A stretch of 64,000 nt of DNA from Rhodoferax sediminis (GCF_006970865.1 NZ_CP035503.1:1625001-1689000), one strand, 5' to 3'. Numbered from the stretch's first letter, positions 18,123 to 27,189 are shown. The notes: generated by a model not told the origin, from the sequence alone. A program made the numbers and translations.

Positions 18123-18395
18123 TCACGACTTGGCCTTGGCCCGCACATGGGCGGCGGCAGCGGGCACCTTGGTCCGCCCGGGCTGGACGCCAGCGCTCGG
18201 CACGACCGGCGGTGCCGGGCGCGGCGCGTAGACTGTTCGGCCCTGACGGCTGACTACCTGGGGATCGCCGGCACAGACCGTATCGCTCAGCACGATGGAG
18301 CCCTTCTCGTCAATGCAGCGGTACACGGTTTGCGCCGAGGCGGGCAGCGCAAGAATCAGGACCATCGCCCAAGACGCGCGGAGGCAGCCGTTCAT
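18123..18395 (-). CDS. DUF4124-type small secreted protein
   Basis: A 90-residue protein with a signal peptide (MNGCLRASWAMVLILALPASAQ), then VYRCIDEKGSIVLSDTVC, the DUF4124 pattern (aromatic-Cys, D..G...., Cys). The rest is Pro/Ala-rich. These proteins are exported; their function is unknown. The start lies directly after the stop of the MFS gene on the same strand, so the two may be co-transcribed. Confidence 0.65.
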   Translation of the reverse strand: MNGCLRASWAMVLILALPASAQTVYRCIDEKGSIVLSDTVCAGDPQVVSRQGRTVYAPRPAPPVVPSAGVQPGRTKVPAAAAHVRAKAKS

Positions 18396-19604
18396 CTAGA
18401 TGTGCGGGTTGCGTGCACACAAGACGGTGAACAGGGTAGCGACGAGGGCAAGTCCGCCGTATCCGAGGGCGATCTGCGGTAGCGAGAAGGTGTTTGAAAG
18501 TTCACCGGAAATGAGGCCGAGGAAGGTGGCGCCGCTGTAACAGAGGAGGTAGATCGCGCTGAAGATCGGCGCCCGGTCGGCTAGGGTGCTGCCGTGCAGC
18601 AGTCCGCGGGTGGCAGCGCTGATAGCGATGCCTTGGCCGGCGCCGGCGACGATGGTCGCGATGATGAACAGTACCAGTGTTCCGGCGTTGATCGCTGTGA
18701 TGATGCCGATCATTCCGGTCAGGAAGGTGATCATGCCGACGCGTTGGGCTACGGCGGGTGTGAAGCGGCCGCCGATGGAAGCGCCGAGAACGCTGGGGGC
18801 CATATAGGCGGCGAACACCAGTCCGAGGATAAGCGGGCTGCGGGTGTGGAGTTGATCTTCGACAAGCGCAGGGACGAACGCTTGGTAGAAGGCTCCGGTC
18901 GCCCAGGTGGCCAGGAACACCGCTGCCGCGACTGGGAGCAGATGCCTGACCCGGGCCGGTACGCTGACTTTGGGTCGCAGTGATCGCCAAGCGCCCGGCG
19001 TCGGAGTTGCGGTTTCCGGGCTGATGGCAATGAGCGCGGCAGACAGTATTAAGAAGCCGACGCAAACCAGGAAGATGAGGTCGCGTGGCCAGGGGCCGAA
19101 CTGGACCAGGGCGCCGGAGGCGATGGCGCCGACGGTGAGGCCGAGCATTGGCCCCTGGCTGGAGGCGACCGAGGCCAACCATTCCGGTCTGGTGGGTGCA
19201 GCGTCGACAACGTAGGAGGTCAGAGTGCTGCTGGCCAACCCGGTGCCGACGCCTATTAAGGCGCGGCTGGCCAGCAGGGTGCCGATGTCGTGCACGTTCA
19301 GCAGTAGCAGACAGCCCAGCAGGAGAAGGCCCAGGCTGGCGATCGCGGTGATCCGGCGGCCCAGATGATTGGACAGTCGTCCCAGCACCAACAGTCCGGC
19401 CATGGTCCCAATGGAGTAGGTGACGATGGCCATCGAGATGCCGAAGTTGGTGAACCCGTCCTCCGCCCGGTAGATGTTGTACAGGGGGATCGGCGCAGCC
19501 GACGCGGCAAACGAGGCCACCAGGGAGACCACCGCGGATAAGAATGCCAGCCGGAGCGTTCTGCCCGACTGAGCCCGGTTGATCACTGGAGCCACGTTTG
19601 GCAT
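18396..19604 (-). CDS. MFS transporter
   Basis: The 402-residue inner-membrane protein has about 12 hydrophobic segments. The loop after TM2 is GRLSNHLGRRITAIASLGLL, the standard MFS motif A, and TM4 is LASRALIGVGTGLASS. I chose ATG 19604 (MPNVAPVINR, RBS AAGGGATGG); the frame extends 30 codons upstream without MFS character. It sits in a minus-strand pair with the oxidoreductase at 19750 and a divergent AraC regulator, an arrangement typical of exporters induced by a toxic small molecule. The substrate is not predictable. Confidence 0.85.
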   Translation of the reverse strand: MPNVAPVINRAQSGRTLRLAFLSAVVSLVASFAASAAPIPLYNIYRAEDGFTNFGISMAIVTYSIGTMAGLLVLGRLSNHLGRRITAIASLGLLLLGCLLLLNVHDIGTLLASRALIGVGTGLASSTLTSYVVDAAPTRPEWLASVASSQGPMLGLTVGAIASGALVQFGPWPRDLIFLVCVGFLILSAALIAISPETATPTPGAWRSLRPKVSVPARVRHLLPVAAAVFLATWATGAFYQAFVPALVEDQLHTRSPLILGLVFAAYMAPSVLGASIGGRFTPAVAQRVGMITFLTGMIGIITAINAGTLVLFIIATIVAGAGQGIAISAATRGLLHGSTLADRAPIFSAIYLLCYSGATFLGLISGELSNTFSLPQIALGYGGLALVATLFTVLCARNPHI

Positions 19605-19749
19605 CGCGCCATCCCTTCTTTTGTTCCACCCAACTGAGTAATATCTGGCCCAGCTTCCTCTGCCTGGATGCATGCCGAGACGATCGCTACGCATTCAATA
19701 GGCAACGATGATCCACGAGGAGGGCAGAACCGCTCGCCCCCCGGAGTCC

Positions 19750-20667
19750 TCACGGACGAACGCGGATGACCGTCTTCCCCGCGCGTCGCGCGGTCGAGTT
19801 GAAGGCGGCGACGGCATCGTCGAGGGTAGAGACATTGCCGATGTTCGTCCGCAGTCGTCCGTCCCGCACCCGCTGGACGATCTCACTCAGTTGAGCACGA
19901 TCGGACTCGACAACGAAGTCGACCGCCAGACCGTCGACGGGCCGTGCCTCGCTCGGCCCGACGATGGACACCAGCGTTCCTCCGGCGCGAATCAGGCGCG
20001 CGGACCGCTTCCCGATGTCGCCGCCGATGACATCGAACACTAGATCGACGTTGCCAACGTCTTCCAGCGTGTCGTTGTCGAGGTCGACAAACTCCTGCGC
20101 GCCGAAGTCGAGCGCCTTCTGACGGTCGGCGGCGCGTCCAGTGCCGATGACGTGGGCGCCGGCCTCTCGTGCGAGTTGCGTCACCATCGACCCGACGGCG
20201 CCGGCCGCGCCGTGCGCGATTACGCTCTGGCCCGCCCGAAGGTGGCCGTGCTCGAAGAGGCCCTGCAACGCAGTGAGGCCCGAGATTGGCAGGCTCGCGC
20301 CCACCGTGAAGTCGACGTCGCCCGGCAGTGGCGCGAGGTTGCGCGCCTCGATCGCCACAGACTCGGCCAAGGTGCCGTCGCGATACCAGTCGGCGAGGCC
20401 GAATACCCGCTGTCCGATCGACAGCCCGGTCGTGCCGTAGCCGAGCGCGGTGACCACTCCGGACAGCTCGTGGCCGGGGATCGTCGGTGTCCGATCGCGG
20501 CCGATGCGATCGGTCCAGGTCGAGGGCCACGCCAACTCAGTCCCGACGAATCCCGACGCATAAACCTGAACGACGACATCGTTTATCGCTGCCCGGGGCT
20601 CGGGCCGCTCCACCAGCTTCATCCCGGCCGCTTCCGCCGCCTGGTCCGTTACTATGATCGCCTTCAT
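19750..20667 (-). CDS. NADP-dependent zinc-free quinone oxidoreductase-like protein
   Basis: The 305-residue MDR-superfamily protein begins MKAIIVTDQAAEAAGMKLVE. It has the GroES-like catalytic domain (PTIPGHELSGVVTALG) and the Rossmann fold (AHGAAGAVGSMVTQLAREAG, AxxGxxG type). The zinc ligands of alcohol dehydrogenases are absent, as in quinone reductases. AGGAGG precedes ATG 20667. It is the first gene of the minus-strand unit before the MFS exporter, and divergent from araC-type 20954 across a 286-base regulatory gap in which I see no gene. Confidence 0.85.
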   Translation of the reverse strand: MKAIIVTDQAAEAAGMKLVERPEPRAAINDVVVQVYASGFVGTELAWPSTWTDRIGRDRTPTIPGHELSGVVTALGYGTTGLSIGQRVFGLADWYRDGTLAESVAIEARNLAPLPGDVDFTVGASLPISGLTALQGLFEHGHLRAGQSVIAHGAAGAVGSMVTQLAREAGAHVIGTGRAADRQKALDFGAQEFVDLDNDTLEDVGNVDLVFDVIGGDIGKRSARLIRAGGTLVSIVGPSEARPVDGLAVDFVVESDRAQLSEIVQRVRDGRLRTNIGNVSTLDDAVAAFNSTARRAGKTVIRVRP

Positions 20668-20953
20668 CGTCCACCTCCTATGTTGAGTCCTTGCCTGAAC
20701 GGCAGTCAATCCACCTGATGTCCCTGCGCGGGTCATACGGGCGACAGCTACCGTGTCGCCCTACCATTGTTTTCGGATGACCCCGCAGGGTCAATATGCC
20801 ACGGTGTTCGGCCGTCCGGCAAATGGAGCAAAGAAACCTGAAGTGGCTCGCTCATTGGGGGGTGGACCAATTGACCACGGAACAGCTTGTCGATGACGCC
20901 GACGGTTTTCGTACAATCGCAGTTCGAAACGTGCCGCTTCGGCAAGGATTCAC

Positions 20954-21922
20954 GTGGGAGTCAGCAGCTTGAACGAAGGACCGGTATTACGCATTTCGCC
21001 GGGGGATCTCGAGAGCTTGCTGGCGACTCTCGATGTCACCTTCGTCGGACTTTCGGAATGCCTGGTGAGTATGGGCTACAGCCTGGAGTTGGGCGGCGTG
21101 AATGCGCCGGGAATTCACTACAACATCGTTGGTACGGGTCGCGCCGTCATTGGGAAGCGCGAACCCGTGCCTTTGATGCCCCACACACTGATCGTTGTTC
21201 CGCCGAATTCACCGTTCCGAATCGAGGTGGAAGGCAGCAACGGCTTCACAGGCCTGCGTTCGGTCAAGGGAGAACCGCGAACGGCATCGGCGGTCAGCAT
21301 GCGCCGGGTGGCAGGGGATGGAGATCCCTCGCTCATACTGGTGTGCGGGTACTTCCACGCGACTTACGGCGCCTCCACAGACCTCTTCGGCGGTTTGACT
21401 GAACCCATCGTCGAACAGTTCAACGTCGACGATCAAGTCGACACCAAGCTTCAGGGGGCACTCGGCGAACTCGTGGCACAGGAAATTGGCAGCGGTGCAA
21501 TGAGCGCTGCCCTGCTAAAGCAAGTCATCGTCTTGCTTTTGCGCCGCTCGCTCGTCTCCATGAACGCATGGGTGGAGCGCTTCTCGGTGCTCAGTGACCC
21601 ACTGGTCGCGCGAGCGTTTGCCGCAATGGCCATGCGTCCTGGCGACAACCACTCTCTGCATACTCTTGCGCAGTTGGCTTGCCTCAGCCGATCTGCCTTC
21701 GCCGCTCGATTCACCGGGGCCATCGGCAAGTCACCGATGCAGGTCCTTCGCGAGCTCCGGCTGCGGCAAGCGATGCACCAGCTCAAGGCCGGCGACATGG
21801 CAGTTGAACTCGTCGCCCGCAATGTCGGTTACGCCAGCCGCAGCAGCTTCATCAAGGCATTCCGAAAGAGTTACGGGATGGGCCCGTCCGAGGTGCGTCG
21901 CAGCGTCGCGAGTCGGGATTAG
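20954..21922 (+). CDS. AraC-family transcriptional regulator
   Basis: The 322-residue protein has an N-terminal cupin-type sensing domain (HTLIVVPPNSPFRIE, VCGYFHATYGA) and a C-terminal double HTH (about 215-315: LAQLACLSRSAFAARFTGAIG and ELVARNVGYASRSSFIKAFR, then YGMGPSEVRR). The start is GTG 20954; TTG 20969 is the alternative. It is divergent from the oxidoreductase-MFS pair and very likely regulates it. Confidence 0.88.
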   Translation: MGVSSLNEGPVLRISPGDLESLLATLDVTFVGLSECLVSMGYSLELGGVNAPGIHYNIVGTGRAVIGKREPVPLMPHTLIVVPPNSPFRIEVEGSNGFTGLRSVKGEPRTASAVSMRRVAGDGDPSLILVCGYFHATYGASTDLFGGLTEPIVEQFNVDDQVDTKLQGALGELVAQEIGSGAMSAALLKQVIVLLLRRSLVSMNAWVERFSVLSDPLVARAFAAMAMRPGDNHSLHTLAQLACLSRSAFAARFTGAIGKSPMQVLRELRLRQAMHQLKAGDMAVELVARNVGYASRSSFIKAFRKSYGMGPSEVRRSVASRD

Positions 21923-22308
21923 CTCGAGTCAGAACTCGGCGGTCTGCGCATCCACCTGTTCGCAGGCTTGCTCCATGTCTCGCATGTGCTCGCACAAAGA
22001 AGCGGCCTCGTCCATGAGGTCTTCCGAGGAACCGAACAGCGCCCTATCGAGGTGGAGCTTTTCCGTTCGCTCAGGTGAGTCAAGGCGCTTCCCGCGCGAG
22101 CCGGACAAACCGGAATCGGATTGGCCCCTAGCCTGTTGATGATATCGGGCGTTGCGCCCTCCAGGCTGCGCTGGTTCTCCTACATACAGCTGAGTCATTA
22201 ACATCCAATGTGCGAGCAAACCCGAATGTTCGGCGAGCACGCCAACGGACCGCGCCATTGGGGTGCTCATCCCTCCCGCAGGGAAGAAGCTTCCACCCAA
22301 GTAGGGCT
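21923..22308. other. gene-poor stretch before IS630
   Basis: A minus-strand frame at 21929-22300 ends in LHLDRALFGSSEDLMDEAASLCEHMRDME (split here as an acidic helix) and might be the tail of a gene cut by the IS630 insertion. I do not recognise it, its upstream part has poor composition, and it has no ribosome site. Nothing else was seen. Confidence 0.3.
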
Positions 22309-23278
22309 AGTGGACCGTAACAATTGAATCGGGAGTAATGCGCCGTGACGGATCACAGTACTTCCATTTGACGGGTTTGGCCTGTTCGTTGTATTGACGG
22401 ATGTACCGTATGAGTTTTCTCTTGAGATCAGGCAAGGACGTGAACACACCGCGGACGATGACATCGCGCTCGATCTTGGCAAACCACAACTCCACTTAGT
22501 TGAGCCACGACGAGTACGTCGGGGTGAAGTGCATATGAACGTTGCAGTGAGTAGCCAGGAACTCGTCAACATGCTTTGTCTTGTGAGCAGAGAGGTTGTC
22601 GGCGATGACGTGAATCTCTTTGTCCCCAGGTTGGTTAGCCACGATGTCGGTAAGGAACGCCACGAATTCGGCCGAGGTATGCCGGGTTGCCGTCTTGCCC
22701 AGCACCTCGCCGGTCTTGGTGTTGAAGGCAGCGTAAAGCGACAGCGTGCCGTGGCGGAAATATTCAAAGCCGTGACGCTGCGCGCGGCCCGGCGACAGTG
22801 GCAGCACCGGGTCTAGACGATCCAGCGCCTGAATCGCCGTCTTCTCATCGACGCTGAACACCACCGCGTTCTGCGGTGGGTTCAGGTACAGCCCGATCAC
22901 ATCGGCCGCCTTGGTCTCGAAGTCCGGATCGTTGGAGGTCAGATAGCCTTCGAGCAGGTGCGGCTTGATGCCGTGCTTGGCCCAGATACGCGCCACGGTC
23001 ATGTGCGAGATGTCGCCGCCCAGCTCGCCTGCCAGCTTGCGCGAGGACCAGTGCGTGGAGCCGTCAGCCGGCTTGTGCTTGGTGGTGTGAGCCAGCACCC
23101 GCGCCACAAGGCGATTGGTCACCTTGTAGCGCTCGCGCCCGGCGTGGCGAGCGAACAGGCCGGCCAGGCGGTCACTTTCAAAGCGCTTGCTACATCGATC
23201 GATGTAGCTGTCGCTGCAGTCCAGCTTGGTGCGAATCTCGCCCTATAGTTCACTAGTGAGCTTCGGAATTTTTATCAC
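22307..23278 (-). pseudogene. IS630-family transposase with two in-frame stops
   Basis: Reading from GTG 23278 the minus strand gives MIKIPKLTSEL, a stop (23243-23245), then GEIRTKLDCSDSYIDRC and the DDE domain. In that domain VVFSVDEKTAIQALDR holds the first Asp, HVIADNLSAHKTKHVDEFL the second, and HFTPTYSSWLN is followed by a stop at 22496-22498 where Gln is expected. The frame resumes VELWFAKIERDVI with the final Glu. Both stops are single-base changes, so an active ancestor is recent. No frameshift is needed. Confidence 0.85.
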
Positions 23279-23340
23279 GCACTCCTGATCAAGTCGCTGC
23301 CCGGGACCTTCATCCTCTCAAAATGGACTGATCGTCCACT
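22309..23340 (-). mobile_element. IS630-family insertion sequence, inactive
   Basis: The ends are AGTGGAC (22309-22315) and GTCCACT (23334-23340), a perfect terminal pair. The left end is preceded by CT and the right end followed by GC, so the expected TA target duplication is not obvious. The 1032-bp span fits IS630. The transposase inside carries two nonsense codons. Confidence 0.65.
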
Positions 23341-23406
23341 GCGCCGGAGTCCGTATCCGGTTGGGACGCCAACCACCCTCCCGGCGCGGACTGCCGCGCG
23401 GAGCAA

Positions 23407-23622
23407 TTACCGAAGCAATTCCCTTTGGCTGCGAAGCAGCTCGCTCAGCCCCTTGGCAAGGGCCCGCAGCCTGGGGCGGAACCCGCCTTTGCTGGCATTG
23501 CGAGATGCCTTGCGCTTACCGACCACGCTTTGCGGACCGGTCGATCGCGTCCACGGCGCCCATTGCCGGATCCGCTCGGCCTGGCGCTGCCTTTGCTCGG
23601 ATGTCCATTTTCTTGCGGCCAT
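23407..23622 (-). CDS. small conserved island protein
   Basis: A 71-residue basic protein, MAARKWTSEQRQRQAERIRQ at the start and STGPQSVVGKRKASRNASKGG in the middle. I know this type from phage-like and integrative islands of Burkholderiales, where it lies near DUF3987/primase genes; its function is unknown. GGAGGTG stands six bases before ATG 23622. The first 36 codons overlap the 3' end of the gene at 23516 in another frame. Confidence 0.6.
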   Translation of the reverse strand: MAARKWTSEQRQRQAERIRQWAPWTRSTGPQSVVGKRKASRNASKGGFRPRLRALAKGLSELLRSQRELLR

Positions 23623-24151
23623 GCGGCACCTCCACTATTAGTTCGTTTGGCATGTTTTTGAGCTTTCTCCCGCGCGAGGTAGGCGACGCCCCGTTGTTGA
23701 CCTGCTGCGTCTGAGCCACATTGGTCTGGCGCACGAAGGCGACTTGCCGCGGGTTCCTGACTTCAGCCAGGGCCTGCAGGGTGGCTCTGCTGCCAGCCTG
23801 GGCACGCAGGGCCAGCTGGGTCAGGCCCTGCGCGGCTTGAATCTGCTTTTGATCTCGCCCGCGGAGCGCCAGGTCAACGAACATCGTCTGCAGTGCCACG
23901 GCCTGATTGATTAGCATGGCCTCGACCTGACTCATGTCGCCCTGCTGGATGGCCTGGGCCTGTTGCCGCAGCTTGGTCAAGACTTCAACCTCGCTGACTG
24001 ACGATTTGGCGTACGCGCTGATGATCATCAGCCCGGCAAGCGCACTGCCAGTGATCAACCCGGCTGCGTCGGTATTGGGGTTCACCGGCTCGTTCTTCGC
24101 GGCTGGCGCCGCCGGGGCGAGCGCGGTGGAGGGGATTTTCCGATTAGTCAT
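23516..24151 (-). CDS. hypothetical island protein with one membrane segment
   Basis: The 211-residue protein begins MTNRKIPSTALAPAAPAAKN. It has a probable hydrophobic helix at about 33-48 (LITGSALAGLMIISAYA) and then a long Gln/Ala-rich helical region (about 50-150, VEVLTKLRQQAQAIQQGD). That suggests a membrane-anchored coiled coil. The final 36 codons double as the start of the 71-residue gene in a second frame. A 53-bp copy of its 5' part lies at 11076. The family is known to me only as hypothetical. Confidence 0.55.
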   Translation of the reverse strand: MTNRKIPSTALAPAAPAAKNEPVNPNTDAAGLITGSALAGLMIISAYAKSSVSEVEVLTKLRQQAQAIQQGDMSQVEAMLINQAVALQTMFVDLALRGRDQKQIQAAQGLTQLALRAQAGSRATLQALAEVRNPRQVAFVRQTNVAQTQQVNNGASPTSRGRKLKNMPNELIVEVPHGRKKMDIRAKAAPGRADPAMGAVDAIDRSAKRGR

Positions 24152-24716
24152 GGGGGTCCTCGTCAGGCTGAAATTCAATGGGTTCAGCCATTGCAGCAGG
24201 GCATTGGCTAAGATCTGCCAGGCTGCGATCGATGGCAAAGTTGTCACAGCGCTGCAGGACGTCCAGCATGGCCAGCCCACGGCTGCAGCGAGGGCCGGGT
24301 CGGCAGTGGGCGCACTCGATGCACAGGCGGCGGTCGTCTCCGTCGCGGTCGCGCGCCACCAGTGAGTCGGCCAGCGCCTCGGTTTGATCGTCGGGCAAGT
24401 GCAACCGTTTGAGATGCGCCTGACGCACCAAGAATGTCTGAGTCTCGGCTTCGGTCCACCCACAGCCTCGGCAGTACCAGTCTGTCGATATCGGCGCCCT
24501 TGATTCTTCAAGCGGGCCCCGCTCGGGGACTGACAGACCCGACACAAGCTCCGTCATTTGCGTGGATGGGCTGGGCCGGAGCACTGACAGAACCGACGAA
24601 AGCCTCTGGTTGTCGCTCTGGTTGTCGAGATGTACGCCACTTCTGTCGGTTCTGTCGGTCGCCAGGTCCGGCGCATTGCCGCAAATCTCGGCGGCCCGAT
24701 CCATCCACCGGGTCAT
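24144..24716 (-). CDS. hypothetical Cys-rich island protein
   Basis: A 190-residue protein with two possible metal sites: WYCRGCGWTEAET (about 80-92) with a later H..RLH, and CIECAHCRPGPRCSRG (about 132-147). Between them lies an acidic linker. The C-terminus is acidic (EFQPDEDPHD). It overlaps the DUF3987 gene upstream by four bases and the 211-residue gene downstream by eight, so it belongs to one operon with them. Probably a zinc-binding accessory protein; no function is known. Confidence 0.55.
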   Translation of the reverse strand: MTRWMDRAAEICGNAPDLATDRTDRSGVHLDNQSDNQRLSSVLSVLRPSPSTQMTELVSGLSVPERGPLEESRAPISTDWYCRGCGWTEAETQTFLVRQAHLKRLHLPDDQTEALADSLVARDRDGDDRRLCIECAHCRPGPRCSRGLAMLDVLQRCDNFAIDRSLADLSQCPAAMAEPIEFQPDEDPHD

Positions 24717-26224
24717 GGCTGGGCTCCCGGTCTCAAGCTATACAGCGTGGTCGGGCGCCCGCCATCGGCGTAAACGGCGTCGATCAGCCAACCGTACTCC
24801 AGCAGGATGTCGAGCCCGGCCTCCACCGTCTCCCGATCGCCCAGGCCCTCCCAGCCGGACCGATATACCTTGCGGGCCGTGAACGGCACTTCCAGCGCAC
24901 CAGACTTGACCCTGGCAAGAATCCCCTTGGCGGCCTTCACCGTGGGGCGTATGCCGCTGGCGTAGGCCCGTGTGGCATGGGCCATGAAATAGTCGGCCAG
25001 CTCCAGCGCCTGGGCCAGCGACGTCAGATTCACGGCACCGCTCTTGCCGGCCGCCAGATGGATCGTCAAGGCGAGCGCCGGCACATGCTTGCGGAATTTG
25101 GACAGGGCCGACTCCAGCAAGGCGCCGCCACTGGCGCCACGCAACCGGCTCTCCAGGTCGGTGCGCCACTCCACAAACAAGCTCCGGGCATCGGGCGCCA
25201 AGCGCAGAAATGGCAGGCCGTTGCCATCCAGCGGAGAGTGATCACCACCTACCTGGATCGTGTCCAGGTGCTGAATCCGTTCAAAGGCCTCTTTGGCGGC
25301 CAGCTTGGCTTTGCTATCCGGCCAGCGATCGACCTCGCGCCAGGTGCCCGGGTCATCCGGCCAGGCGATCAGGAAGCGTTCCAACAAGCCGTCCGAGCCG
25401 TGACGGTGGGCGTCTCGGATCAGCCGAGACAGCGGCCCGGGCTGGATGCCGCCGATCATGCTGACGCGCAGGTCATCGATGCGAATATGCCCGCGACCAA
25501 TCCGGTCGAACAGGTAGGGCCCGCCCGCCCAACTCTGCAGATAGAAGCCCCGGGCCTCGGCCTGATCATCCTGGGCCAGGTTGCGCAGCAGGCTGGCGAT
25601 CTCGTCACGCTCGAGCAAGATGCCACCCGGGTTGTCCGCCAAAATGGCGCCGGCCGACTCGTAGGTCAGGTTGTTGACGATAAAGCGTTCGTGCCGGGGT
25701 GGCTCGAGCTCACCGGCACTTTCCAGTTCAAACTCGGCGTCCGGGTTCTTGCGCAGGGCCGCCGTGGCGTTGGTCTCGCGCGCCTTTTGCCGGATTTTTG
25801 CGACCTTGAGCGCGTGTTCGTGGTCCTTGCTGGCATCCCGGTAGACCTCGCCGGCCATCAGCTCCATGGCGCGCAGGGGCGACAGCGCCGCCGACTGGGC
25901 CGGGCTTTTCATCAAGCCGGGGCGTCCGATGATCAGGCCCCAGATGTTGGCACGCTCCTCCCAGTCGGTTTTTTCCTGCGGCCGGATGGTCAACTTGCGT
26001 GCTGCCAGTGAAGACAGCCCCACCAGCATGGGTACGGCCACGAAATCAGGGGGGCAGGCCATGCGATCCGAGACATCCTGAATCCAGGGGCGAATGGAAT
26101 TCGGTAGAGCTGCCAGCGGGAACAGCGGCACAGGCTCGAGTTCGGGGGGCAACGGCCGCGGTGCCGGGCGCTGTTCGATGTCGGCGTCCAGCGCCGCCAG
26201 TTGCCGTTTCAGATCGTCAGCCAT
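24713..26224 (-). CDS. DUF3987 (YfjI-type) protein
   Basis: The 503-residue protein belongs to a family found next to primase-like genes on phages and islands. Visible parts are the N-terminal FPLAALPNSIRPWIQDVSDR and PPDFVAVPMLVGLSSLAARK, then WGLIIGRPGLMKSPAQSAAL (a P-loop-like GRPGLMKS near 120), LERDEIASLLRNL, and a C-terminal helical and winged-helix-like tail. DUF3987 proteins are thought to be helicase/replicase-like ATPases; this is family knowledge. I chose ATG 26224, which overlaps the CHC2 gene by eight bases. Confidence 0.8.
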   Translation of the reverse strand: MADDLKRQLAALDADIEQRPAPRPLPPELEPVPLFPLAALPNSIRPWIQDVSDRMACPPDFVAVPMLVGLSSLAARKLTIRPQEKTDWEERANIWGLIIGRPGLMKSPAQSAALSPLRAMELMAGEVYRDASKDHEHALKVAKIRQKARETNATAALRKNPDAEFELESAGELEPPRHERFIVNNLTYESAGAILADNPGGILLERDEIASLLRNLAQDDQAEARGFYLQSWAGGPYLFDRIGRGHIRIDDLRVSMIGGIQPGPLSRLIRDAHRHGSDGLLERFLIAWPDDPGTWREVDRWPDSKAKLAAKEAFERIQHLDTIQVGGDHSPLDGNGLPFLRLAPDARSLFVEWRTDLESRLRGASGGALLESALSKFRKHVPALALTIHLAAGKSGAVNLTSLAQALELADYFMAHATRAYASGIRPTVKAAKGILARVKSGALEVPFTARKVYRSGWEGLGDRETVEAGLDILLEYGWLIDAVYADGGRPTTLYSLRPGAQP

Positions 26225-26684
26225 GGAACACCTCGACGATCCGGTTGATGCGACCTGCGGCCTGAAGCAGGCGCGTGCGGTCGGCATCGGAGAGGCTGAC
26301 ACCGCGGGCAACGTTGGCGGCGGCGACCGCTGCCAGCATGACCTCTTGCTGCAAGACCTCGAGCGCGGCCCGGGCGGGCAACGGCGTGGGTTTGTAGGCC
26401 GTGGTCGGCTGGCCGTTGTCCGCCCATGCACCCAGCGCCTTAGCAGCCTCGACGAAGTCAAGATGGTTCGCCTGCATGTGGTAGGCCAGCACGTCGCCGC
26501 CCTTGACGCCACAGGCCATGCAGACCCAGGCGCCGTTGGCGGTGTTGATGCGCATGGAATCGCTGCCACCGTGGAAGGTGCAGGAGGTGGTTTTCCACTT
26601 GGCAGAGCGTGGGCCTTTGAGCGTCAGGCCTTGATTTTCAAAGTAGGTCGTCGGGTCGGGGAGTAGGGTGCGGTCGAAGGTCAT
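26217..26684 (-). CDS. CHC2 zinc-finger, primase-type protein
   Basis: The 155-residue protein has a DnaG-type CHC2 finger: CTFHGG (Cys/His) followed by WVCMACGVKGGDVLAYHM, around residues 36-72. Only the zinc-binding domain is present; the TOPRIM catalytic domain of a full primase is missing. The partner DUF3987 protein follows directly and may supply the ATPase part. Such pairs occur in island replication modules. ATG 26684 was chosen over an upstream start whose extra residues are not conserved. Confidence 0.82.
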   Translation of the reverse strand: MTFDRTLLPDPTTYFENQGLTLKGPRSAKWKTTSCTFHGGSDSMRINTANGAWVCMACGVKGGDVLAYHMQANHLDFVEAAKALGAWADNGQPTTAYKPTPLPARAALEVLQQEVMLAAVAAANVARGVSLSDADRTRLLQAAGRINRIVEVFHG

Positions 26685-26697
26685 GGCTGGAGACCGT

Positions 26698-26946
26698 TCA
26701 AATCGTTGCCAATTCGCCACGCTTTGCGTGCAAGGTCTTGACGAGTTCGCGGATCTGCTCGTCCGACATACCCGCAATACGTGCTGCGTTCAGCGCAGCA
26801 ACCTCATTGGCAGGCCAGCCAATTGCCCTTGGCCCGAGGCTGATTTGCTTGGTCCACAAGCCCTGTACGATGCGAAGATAAATCGTGGAGCGGGAGTAAC
26901 CCGACTGCGACTTGGTAGCGGGCAGGCGTAGGATGGTGTGCGTCAT
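26698..26946 (-). CDS. AlpA-type regulatory protein
   Basis: An 82-residue protein with a MerR-like winged helix of the AlpA type: ILRLPATKSQSGYSRSTIYL, then KQISLGPRAIGWPANEVAAL. AlpA proteins activate integrase or excisionase genes of prophage-like islands (known for CP4-57). GAGG precedes ATG 26946. It is the first gene of the minus-strand module, with the palindrome region at 26990-27184 upstream of it. Confidence 0.85.
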   Translation of the reverse strand: MTHTILRLPATKSQSGYSRSTIYLRIVQGLWTKQISLGPRAIGWPANEVAALNAARIAGMSDEQIRELVKTLHAKRGELATI

Positions 26947-26992
26947 TTTTTTGCCTCTTTGACGGTTAAGGAACGAACTCAGACGCAACTGT

Positions 26993-27184
26993 ATTTGGGC
27001 GATTTGGGCGAAACAAATCCTCCAAATCCGATGGACCTCAGAGGGAAACCTGATGGGGGATAGGTCGCGTTGGGCGAGTCTTTGAATTCAGTGACGAGAT
27101 CAAACTGAATCCGATTGCACCCGAGAAAACCAGCCGGGACTGGGTGCAAAAGCTGGGCGAATTGGGCGAAAAGTTTTCGCCCAA
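26993..27184. promoter_or_regulatory. TTGGGCGA repeats and a perfect 23-bp palindrome
   Basis: TTTGGGCGATTTGGGCGA lies at about 26992-27010, a further TTGGGCGA near 27069, and CTGGGCGAATTGGGCGA at 27155-27169. The last runs into a perfect palindrome: TTGGGCGAAAA (27162-27172), one base, TTTTCGCCCAA (27174-27184). No T-run follows on either strand, so it is not a normal terminator. The place between the AlpA gene and the gene at 27190 suits an operator or an origin-type iteron set. Confidence 0.6.
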
Positions 27185-27189
27185 CTATT

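Noticed and set aside
17917..18126. 69-codon minus-strand frame with a GTG start overlapping the DUF4124 stop
   Set aside because: The overlap is suggestive, but the product is Arg/Ala-rich without family or ribosome site, and a second frame there is equally open.
21929..22300. 123-codon minus-strand ORF
   Set aside because: No ribosome site, no family; at most a cut gene end, listed only as gene-poor sequence.
24434..26011. 525-codon plus-strand frame opposite the DUF3987 gene
   Set aside because: The minus strand encodes a clear family with overlapping start and stop signals; the plus frame has no domain.
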